A DNA stretch of 64,000 nucleotides. It comes from Sphingobacteriia bacterium (GTDB taxonomy: Bacteria; Pseudomonadota; Alphaproteobacteria; Rickettsiales; 33-17). Each line of letters starts with the position of its first letter. Within the stretch, counting starts at the first letter, position 1. Below, one piece after another: positions 57,901 through 64,000 of this stretch. The position numbers and the translations under genes were made by a program. The notes beneath the pieces are model-generated. The model saw only the letters and a list, made by a program, of their open reading frames with translations. It ran no database searches and was not told the origin of the DNA. The DNA is taken from assembly GCA_017304685.1 (NCBI GenBank), contig JAFKLR010000003.1, forward strand, positions 124,001 to 188,000. The letters are read 5' to 3'.

Positions 57901-59811
57901 ATGATCAATATTACCTTAGCAGATGGGTCAATAAGGCAGTTTGATAAAGCCTCAATTAACGGCTTTGAAATTGCTGAAAATATTAGTAAAAGCCTTGCAA
58001 AGGCAGCGCTTGCTATAAAAGTTAATAATGAACTTAAAGATTTAAGTCATACAATAACCACTGATGCTAAGATTGAGATTGTAACACCTACAAGTAATGA
58101 TGGATTAGAAGTAATTAGGCATGATGCCGCGCATATATTAGCTCAAGCTATAAAAGAGCTTTATCCAGATGCTCAAATTACAATTGGGCCTGTAATTGAA
58201 AATGGTTTTTACTATGACATTTCATATAAGCAAAGCTTAACACCAGATGATTTAGTAAAAATTGAAGCTAAAATGCAGGAAATTATAAAAGCTGATTATA
58301 AAATTGAACGTGAAGAATGGGATAGGGATGAAGCGGTAAAATTCTTTAAATCAATTGGTGAGCATTATAAAGCAGAAATTATTGCAAGTATTCCTAGTAA
58401 TGAAAAAATTAGCCTCTACAGACAAGGTAATTTTATTGATCTTTGCCGTGGACCACATGCCCCAAGTACTGGCAGACTTAAAGCTTTTAAATTAATGAAG
58501 CTTGCCGGTGCTTACTGGCGTGGTGATAGTAATAACGAAATGCTTCAACGTATTTACGGTACTGCCTGGGCTGATCAAAGGCAACTTGATGATTACTTAA
58601 AAATGCTTGAAGAAGCTGAAAAAAGAGATCATCGTCGTTTAGGAAAAGAGCTTGGTTTGTTTCATATTCAAGAAGAAGCTCAAGGAATGATTTTCTGGCA
58701 TGAAAAAGGCTGGACTTTATATCGTATAATAGAAAGTTACATTAGAGGGAAGTTAGAAAAGAATGGATATGTTGAGGTAAAAACTCCTATTATTTTAAAT
58801 AAGAAATTTTGGGAGCAATCAGGTCATTGGGAAAAGTTTAGAGAAAATATGTTTGTCTCTGAACAAGAGGATGAAACTTTAGCTATTAAGCCAATGAGTT
58901 GTCCATGCCATATTCAAATATTTAATCAAGGAATTAAAAGTTACCGTGATTTGCCACTTCGTATGGCAGAATTTGGTAATTGCCATCGTAATGAACCTTC
59001 AGGCGGACTTCATGGTCTTATGCGCGTAAGAGGATTCACTCAAGATGATGCGCATATTTTCTGTGCGGAAGATCAAATTACTGACGAAACTATTAGATTC
59101 TGTAATTTATTAAAAGAAGTGTATAAAGACTTTGGATTTACAGAAATAGCAGTAAAATTCTCTGATAGACCTGAAAAAAGAGCGGGTAGTGATGAAACCT
59201 GGGATAAGGCAGAAGGAGCATTAAAACAAGCAGTAGAAGCTGCGGAACTAGAATATATTTTAAATCCAGGTGAAGGGGCGTTTTACGGTCCTAAGCTTGA
59301 ATTTGTACTTCGCGATGCGATTGGCAGGGATTGGCAATGTGGAACCTTACAAGTAGATTTTGTTTTACCAGAAAGATTAGATGCAACTTATATAGGTGCT
59401 GACGGTAATAAACATCGTCCTGTAATGCTTCATAGAGCAATATTTGGTTCTTTCGAGAGATTTATAGGGATTCTAATTGAAAACTTTAGCGGAAAATTCC
59501 CGTTATGGCTTTCACCAATTCAAGTAATGGTAATGACAATTACTAATGATGCAGATGAATATGCCAAAAAGGTTTACGAAAAGTTAAATAATTCTGGCGT
59601 AAGAGTAAAATTAGATTTACTTAACGAAAAAATTAATTATAAAATAAGAAAGTATTCGCTTGAAAAGATTCCAGTAATGGTTATTGTGGGCAAAAATGAG
59701 ATGAATGAAAATACTGTTTCAGTTAGAACATCAAGTGAAAGCCCACAAGAAGTTATGAAATTGGATGATTTTCTAACATACTTACAAAGTAATATTAAAA
59801 TAAATGCATAA
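57901..59811 (+). CDS. thrS: Threonyl-tRNA synthetase
   Basis: 636 residues, full length. N-terminal TGS domain, editing domain with [20 protein letters not shown], class II core with [56 protein letters not shown] (zinc Cys and motif 2), motif 3 [17 protein letters not shown], and the C-terminal anticodon domain. Followed 21 bases later by infC, the classic thrS-infC order. Confidence 0.98.
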   Translation: MINITLADGSIRQFDKASINGFEIAENISKSLAKAALAIKVNNELKDLSHTITTDAKIEIVTPTSNDGLEVIRHDAAHILAQAIKELYPDAQITIGPVIENGFYYDISYKQSLTPDDLVKIEAKMQEIIKADYKIEREEWDRDEAVKFFKSIGEHYKAEIIASIPSNEKISLYRQGNFIDLCRGPHAPSTGRLKAFKLMKLAGAYWRGDSNNEMLQRIYGTAWADQRQLDDYLKMLEEAEKRDHRRLGKELGLFHIQEEAQGMIFWHEKGWTLYRIIESYIRGKLEKNGYVEVKTPIILNKKFWEQSGHWEKFRENMFVSEQEDETLAIKPMSCPCHIQIFNQGIKSYRDLPLRMAEFGNCHRNEPSGGLHGLMRVRGFTQDDAHIFCAEDQITDETIRFCNLLKEVYKDFGFTEIAVKFSDRPEKRAGSDETWDKAEGALKQAVEAAELEYILNPGEGAFYGPKLEFVLRDAIGRDWQCGTLQVDFVLPERLDATYIGADGNKHRPVMLHRAIFGSFERFIGILIENFSGKFPLWLSPIQVMVMTITNDADEYAKKVYEKLNNSGVRVKLDLLNEKINYKIRKYSLEKIPVMVIVGKNEMNENTVSVRTSSESPQEVMKLDDFLTYLQSNIKINA

Positions 59812-59832
59812 TAAAAATTAAGGAGAAGGGCT

Positions 59833-60363
59833 ATAAGTAACAGTAAAGGTAATCAATTCCCTAGAGCAAATAGAGAAATAACAACTAAACAAGTTAGGTT
59901 AATTGATTTTGATGGTACAATGCTTGGGGTAGTAACTACTCAAGAGGCATTAAAAATAGCAGCAGATCGTGGATTGGATTTAGTAGAAGTTTCACCTACG
60001 GCTGATCCCCCCGTATGTAAAGTCCTTGATTTTGGTAAATATAAATATGAAGCTCAGAAAAAAGCTCATGATGCGAAAAAGAAACAAAAAGTTATTGAAG
60101 TAAAAGAAATTAAATTAAGGCCTACTATTGCTGAAGGTGACTACGAAGTTAAACTAAGAAGTGTTAAAAAATTCATTACTGAAGGCGATAAAGTAAAAGT
60201 TTCAGTAAAATTCCGTGGTCGTGAAATTACTCATGACGAATTTGGAATGAATCTTCTTGTTAGGATGAAAACCGAACTTAGCGAAATTTGTAAGGTTGAA
60301 CTTGAGCCTAAAATGGAAGGTAAGCAGTTAATAATGATACTAGCGCCACAAGCTAGTAAATAG
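59833..60363 (+). CDS. infC: Translation initiation factor IF-3, starting at ATA
   Basis: 176 residues when started at ATA 59833; the first in-frame ATG (59920) would delete the N-terminal domain. AAGGAGAAGGG precedes the ATA. IF-3 binds the 30S subunit, blocks early joining and checks the start codon. The N-domain SNSKGNQFPRANREITTKQV is followed by RLIDFDG, and the C-domain holds KVLDFGKYKYEAQKKAHDAKKKQKVIEVKEIKLRP and VKVSVKFRGREITH. A non-ATG start is the known basis of infC autoregulation in many bacteria. rpmI-rplT do not follow. Confidence 0.95.
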   Translation: MSNSKGNQFPRANREITTKQVRLIDFDGTMLGVVTTQEALKIAADRGLDLVEVSPTADPPVCKVLDFGKYKYEAQKKAHDAKKKQKVIEVKEIKLRPTIAEGDYEVKLRSVKKFITEGDKVKVSVKFRGREITHDEFGMNLLVRMKTELSEICKVELEPKMEGKQLIMILAPQASK

Positions 60364-60370
60364 ATTTCAA

Positions 60371-60413
60371 TTTTTATAGGAATCTAGTTTTTTTTCCTAG
60401 ATTCCTATAAAAA
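60371..60413. terminator. Bidirectional terminator after infC
   Basis: A 17-bp perfect stem, TTTTTATAGGAATCTAG (60371-60387) with its complement at 60397-60413, around a T-rich loop, between infC and the convergent LRR gene. Confidence 0.8.
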
Positions 60414-61037
60414 TTATTTTGTTACTTCGTTATTTTTATTAATTTCTTTTTGTTTTTCTTTGAATGCGAATGAATTTTTAACGTTATCAATTTCTTTATT
60501 GATCTTTGTTAAGTTTTCTTCTGAAGCCACAATGTTTAATTTAGGGTTAAGCGGTTTAAGTGTGGCAAAAGTTTGAATTGCTTTATCACTTAATTCAATA
60601 TCAGATATATTAATATAATTTAATTTGGTTAAATTTAACAATTTTTCAAATTCTTGTTCAGGAATTTGCTTACAATTACTAAGATTAATGGCCTCAAGAT
60701 CTTTTAAATTTGTTACGAAGTTTAATGAAGTAATATTAGAATTACCGATGTACAATTCTTTTAGAGTTTTAACTTCACCTAGCTTATTGATTTCAGTGTT
60801 ATTTAAATTAGGGCAACGATTAAGAATTAGTGCTTTAAGATTAGGAAAAGTTTTGATAAAATCCAAATCAGTAATTGAAATCCCACCCAAGCTTAAATCT
60901 TCTAGTGTAGGATGATTTGCAAGTTTTTCAAATTCTTGAGAAGTTAAATTGTCGCAACTATTTAAATTCAATTTTTTTAATTTAGAAAGTTGGTCAATAC
61001 CTTCCAGGCTATTTATCTTTGTAACAGATAAATCCAA
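60414..61037 (-). CDS. Leucine-rich-repeat protein, probably N-terminally truncated
   Basis: 207 residues from a TTG at 61037. About five LRRs fill residues 5-140 with the pattern L..L.LNSC.NLT..EFEKLANHPTLEDLSLGGISITDLDF. The tail is Lys/Asn-rich. The frame is open 14 codons upstream to a TGA and reads FNTKTLEIL before the TTG, which is itself LRR-like, so the first repeat seems to lack its start and the gene may be a remnant of a longer one. Related in style to the LRR gene at 27055. Confidence 0.6.
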   Translation of the reverse strand: MDLSVTKINSLEGIDQLSKLKKLNLNSCDNLTSQEFEKLANHPTLEDLSLGGISITDLDFIKTFPNLKALILNRCPNLNNTEINKLGEVKTLKELYIGNSNITSLNFVTNLKDLEAINLSNCKQIPEQEFEKLLNLTKLNYINISDIELSDKAIQTFATLKPLNPKLNIVASEENLTKINKEIDNVKNSFAFKEKQKEINKNNEVTK

Positions 61038-61169
61038 AATTTCTAAAGTTTTAGTATTAAAAAATTGCTTAGAAAATCAATAAATTATAAATTGAAATAA
61101 AGCATTTAGAAGGTAAGTTAGTCCTTATAATAAAGAAAATGACCTAAAAAGGAATTAAAGTAAGTATAA

Positions 61170-61823
61170 TTATCTAATATTAAATGCAAATTCAAATTGG
61201 CTAGCAATATCGATTTCAACGCTTGCAATACGTTCATAATCAAACCAAATACGCATAGGGTAATTAACGTTTAAAACCTGCTTAGGATTTATTTGTTCAT
61301 TACTTGAATAAGGTAATACTTGTTTAACTAAAACTATATTATCCTTATCTTTTAATATAATTCTCATATAAATTGTAGGAATAATTTTGTCAGAGAAATT
61401 TACAATTTTTCCATTAATTAAAATGAAATTCCCTTGATTAGTTTTTGCAGGGTTGAAGCTTAAATCAGTAAATCTTAATCCTTTAGTGTCATAATATCCC
61501 ATGTAGCTATAAAGTGGTTCAAGTATAGGAAGTTTTTTAACCATGATATCTTTAGCAAAAATACAAGCTATGAAGAATAAAAAAATGAAAGTTGTTAATG
61601 GGAAAAGATAAAACCATTTTGAAGTTTCTTCATATACTTTTTGATTTGCCTTACTTACTTTACTGTTTTCATTTATAATATGATCAATATTGATTTCTTC
61701 AGTAGTTTTTGTAGCTACCCATTCAATTTTACAATTTGAACACCTTACCTTTCTGCCAGCATCAGGTATGAGTTTATCATCTACTTTAAATTTAGTATTA
61801 CAGCTAGGGCAAGAAATAATCAT
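61170..61823 (-). CDS. Zinc-ribbon membrane protein (MJ0042/DUF3426 type)
   Basis: 217 residues. N-terminal zinc ribbon IISCPSCNTKFKVDDKLIPDAGRKVRCSNCKIEW with two CxxC pairs (about 4-7 and 28-31), a membrane span at about 72-92 (FYLFPLTTFIFLFFIACIFA), and a C-terminal DUF3426 beta-sandwich domain (about 112-215). Such proteins are common in proteobacteria with unknown roles, probably envelope- or stress-linked. Confidence 0.88.
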   Translation of the reverse strand: MIISCPSCNTKFKVDDKLIPDAGRKVRCSNCKIEWVATKTTEEINIDHIINENSKVSKANQKVYEETSKWFYLFPLTTFIFLFFIACIFAKDIMVKKLPILEPLYSYMGYYDTKGLRFTDLSFNPAKTNQGNFILINGKIVNFSDKIIPTIYMRIILKDKDNIVLVKQVLPYSSNEQINPKQVLNVNYPMRIWFDYERIASVEIDIASQFEFAFNIR

Positions 61824-61944
61824 ATTTTAATTTTATTTAATTATTAAATTAATGAGTAACATACTGCTTTGTTTTTTACAACAAAATTATCATATTATTT
61901 ACAATATAAAAAGTTTTTTCGAGCAGGATGTTTAATGAAAAATT

Positions 61945-61989
61945 AAAAATTCTAAATTAATGTTCTAGTGCCATTAATTTAGAATTTTT
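61945..61989 (-). terminator. Terminator after the 451-aa gene
   Basis: An 18-bp perfect stem (61945-61962 with 61972-61989) around a 9-base loop, 6 bases past the stop of the minus-strand 451-aa gene, followed by A/T-rich sequence. Confidence 0.75.
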
Positions 61990-61994
61990 AGAAA

Positions 61995-63350
61995 TTATTT
62001 TTTTAAAGAAATTGATGAAATAGAACTTATTATTTGATTTAACTCGTTAGCATCAAATCGGTTAGTTATATTATATGAAATATCTAAAATTTGTTTAAAT
62101 TTATCATATCCTGTTTTAAGGTCAGGTTGTTGAAGATCTTGTAAGATGCTTTCAAAATTATAAATTGGATTTTCCCCCTTTTGTATTTTATGCTCATTTA
62201 CATTTAAATACATAGCTAATACTAGATTATGGACTGCAATAGAGTTTAATCCATTATTGAAATCATATAAAATTACTACAGGGTTATTAGACATAATATG
62301 ATTGTCTTTAATAAAAGCAGAGAATTCACTTAACATTACTTGCGGAGGAATTGTTTTGGAGCATTCAAAAACAAATTTGTTTTCCCCTTGAACTTTAGCA
62401 TAATTTTTATTAGTAGTTTTATCTCTAAAAGAAGTATTATTTTGACTGCGTAAATCAATAATTAATCCAGCTGCTTTCGCTTGATCGCTTGTAAATTTTG
62501 TAGAAGGAATTAAAACTAATTCTTTACTTGGGCTTAAATACACCCGGGTATTGTTAGCGAAATTTTTCTCAAGGAAAGATTCATTAAGTCCATGATCGGT
62601 TGGAATGATTGATGCCTCCAGTGAGTTAAATGATTCCAGACCATAAACAGAATTTTCCATATATGAATTGTCTAGTAATACAGATTTAGTCAAATCTTCC
62701 ATGCCTGGCATTACGGATCTACCTAATTCTTCACCATCTTTATTAACGTAAAGGCCGCTAGAATTATATGATTCACCGTCATAAGTAGAATATTCAAGAT
62801 TATCACTAGTTTGTTTATTTCTTTTAAGAATTAATTCTCCTACTGTAATATTATAAAGTAGGTTAGAAAAATTTTCATAATCTTGCTTTGATAATTTTTC
62901 TTTTATAATTTGTTGTAAATCAACACCAGGTATGAAATTCCCTTCTTTATCAAAAATTTTAAAATATTCTTCGGTAGATAAATTTTTATTAATTAAATTT
63001 TCAAAAATCATTTTCATGATTATTGAAGAATTTGATCCCATTCTTTTTTCAGTTGCAAGTAAAGTGTTGATTATACTAGGTGAGGTTATGTGTTGAAGAT
63101 TTGTATTATTCTCTTTTATAAAATGATAAAAGACTTTAAATGCTTCATAAGCATCTTTGTTATTAGCAGAAAAAGTTTGAAATATTTCACTTTCAAAAGA
63201 GCTTAAATCAAATAGTTTAACATCATCAAAGTACCTTCTACTTAAAATAAATAAATTTTTTATTAAATATAGATTGGAGATAGCATCTTTTCCATATTTA
63301 GATAATTCCTCATTTGCATTATTAACTGCTACTTGTTGATAATTTTTCAT
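61995..63350 (-). CDS. Large hypothetical protein, possible degenerate phosphatase fold
   Basis: 451 residues, not recognised. The first 180 residues are helical; the middle (180-260) is low in hydrophobic residues and Ser/Asn/Tyr-rich. Residues about 265-390 contain AAGLIIDLRSQNNTSF, then PPQVMLSEFSAFIKDN, then NPVVILYDFNNGLNSIAVHNLVLAMYL, an order that recalls dual-specificity phosphatases (IIDLR strand, then the P-loop and following helix), but the CxxxxxR catalytic loop is absent. If correct, this is a pseudophosphatase. No signal peptide. Possibly an effector. Its terminator follows closely. Confidence 0.6.
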   Translation of the reverse strand: MKNYQQVAVNNANEELSKYGKDAISNLYLIKNLFILSRRYFDDVKLFDLSSFESEIFQTFSANNKDAYEAFKVFYHFIKENNTNLQHITSPSIINTLLATEKRMGSNSSIIMKMIFENLINKNLSTEEYFKIFDKEGNFIPGVDLQQIIKEKLSKQDYENFSNLLYNITVGELILKRNKQTSDNLEYSTYDGESYNSSGLYVNKDGEELGRSVMPGMEDLTKSVLLDNSYMENSVYGLESFNSLEASIIPTDHGLNESFLEKNFANNTRVYLSPSKELVLIPSTKFTSDQAKAAGLIIDLRSQNNTSFRDKTTNKNYAKVQGENKFVFECSKTIPPQVMLSEFSAFIKDNHIMSNNPVVILYDFNNGLNSIAVHNLVLAMYLNVNEHKIQKGENPIYNFESILQDLQQPDLKTGYDKFKQILDISYNITNRFDANELNQIISSISSISLKK

Positions 63351-63439
63351 TATAGCCCTTTAATTTAAATTAATTACATGTATATATATTAACAAAAAAT
63401 TAACTAAAAGTAAAGTTATTTATTAAGAAATGCTAATAC

Positions 63440-64000
63440 TTAATAAAGTAAGGCTGTTTGCTTATCAGGGCAAGCTAATGTCTCTATTTGAATAGTAGAA
63501 TGAGTTAAATCAAATTTTTTATATAAAATTTCTCTTATATCTTCTTGTAACTTATCATAATTTATAGAGTTATCATTTATCATAACGTGTAGTGTGGTAA
63601 GCTTATGATTTGGCGTTAAAGACCAAATGTGAATATCGTGTACATCCGTGACTACCGATAAATTATCTATTATTTCTTTTATAATTTCGTCAGGATTTAT
63701 TGAGCTTGGAGATCCTTCCATTAAAATGTAACTGGATTGTTTTATTAAACGCCAACTAGCTTTTAAAAAAAGTACAGATATCAATAATGAAAGTATAGCA
63801 TCAACTTCTGCCCAACCAGTTAACATAATTATAAATCCTGCAATAATTGCAGCAATTGAGCCTAACATATCACTTAAAACATGAAGAAGAGCGCTTTTAA
63901 TATTAATATCATCACTTGCTCCGTTTCTAATCATTAGAAAGGAAAGGAAGTTAACCAGAAGGCCAATTAATCCTACATAAAAAATTGCCTCACCGCCTAT
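63440..64000 (-). CDS. Cation diffusion facilitator (zinc/iron efflux), C-terminal part
   Basis: The coding frame runs beyond the window; 186 codons are visible, the codons past 63934 continuing as GGEAIFYVGLIGLLVNFLSFL. The membrane part shows NIKSALLHVLSDMLGSIAAI (HxxxD site on helix 5) and the ASWRLIKQSSYILMEGSPSS linker, then the cytoplasmic domain with DVHDIHIWSLTPNHKLTTLHV. This matches CzcD/ZitB-type proton-driven zinc exporters. Confidence 0.93.
   Translation of the reverse strand: MGGEAIFYVGLIGLLVNFLSFLMIRNGASDDINIKSALLHVLSDMLGSIAAIIAGFIIMLTGWAEVDAILSLLISVLFLKASWRLIKQSSYILMEGSPSSINPDEIIKEIIDNLSVVTDVHDIHIWSLTPNHKLTTLHVMINDNSINYDKLQEDIREILYKKFDLTHSTIQIETLACPDKQTALLY

Noticed and set aside
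1-64000. CRISPR arrays, insertion sequences, rRNA genes, phage structural genes
   Set aside because: No spaced repeat arrays, transposase ORFs, rRNA sequence or phage gene families were seen on either strand.

Overview
The window is AT-rich, gene-dense bacterial DNA. LptM, LptE, DUF3576, a DUF3426 zinc-ribbon protein, group III truncated hemoglobin, Bcr/CflA and PrtD/HlyD-type secretion genes point to an alphaproteobacterium. The low G+C, leucine-rich-repeat proteins, lineage-specific hypotheticals with eukaryote-like nuclear-localisation motifs, and scattered translation operons (infB apart from rbfA, infC without rpmI-rplT) suggest the order Rickettsiales, perhaps a Midichloriaceae-like endosymbiont of a protist. 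That placement is inferred from gene content, not from a phylogeny.

Layout. 1-8305 (minus): a type IV pilus/type II secretion-like cluster (GspE/PilB ATPase, PilC/GspF platform, a very large Cys-rich prepilin, a hypothetical, ComEC and the start of another prepilin), consistent with a DNA-uptake or adhesion pilus. 8447-22375: GNAT, CutA, tRNA-Gln, a secreted PLD-like protein, a BaiN-type flavoprotein, a proline iminopeptidase, an acyltransferase, an MFS pump, an LptM lipoprotein of only 34 aa, DUF3576, leuS, an esterase-like hydrolase, and lptE-holA. 22376-26878: an intergenic region with a near-consensus promoter and several inverted repeats, then a type I secretion pair apparently co-transcribed with a UDP-sugar epimerase. 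27055-29193: an LRR protein ending in a nucleoplasmin-like bipartite nuclear localisation signal, then a truncated hemoglobin plus alternative oxidase pair.

29206-33094 is the most striking region. A complete tRNA-Arg(CCT) and a 47-bp perfect copy of its 3' half flank a 3.8-kb segment that holds only three genes: a MotA-like protein with a long coiled-coil tail, a MotB/OmpA-like protein and an HNH nuclease. This is the gene set and order of a type II Zorya anti-phage system (zorA-zorB-zorE). The segment looks like a minimal tRNA-integrated island with no integrase of its own.

33216-51638: rbfA, a sodium:solute symporter followed by a CqsS-like sensor kinase that appears joined to it across an A9 tract in another frame, a lipoprotein cupin, infB, a possible nuclear-targeted effector, amt, a squalene/phytoene-synthase-like protein, a MazG-like protein, murD, and the divergent ssb/uvrA pair with a long palindrome between them, then a hypothetical and a cyclophilin. 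51857-64000: DsbD/ScsB, an ELM1-like protein, an ABC exporter, rpmJ, a glycosyltransferase, thrS-infC (infC uses the rare ATA start), a truncated LRR gene, a zinc-ribbon membrane protein, a large hypothetical with a possible degenerate phosphatase fold, and a partial cation-diffusion facilitator. Several converging gene pairs share bidirectional hairpin terminators.
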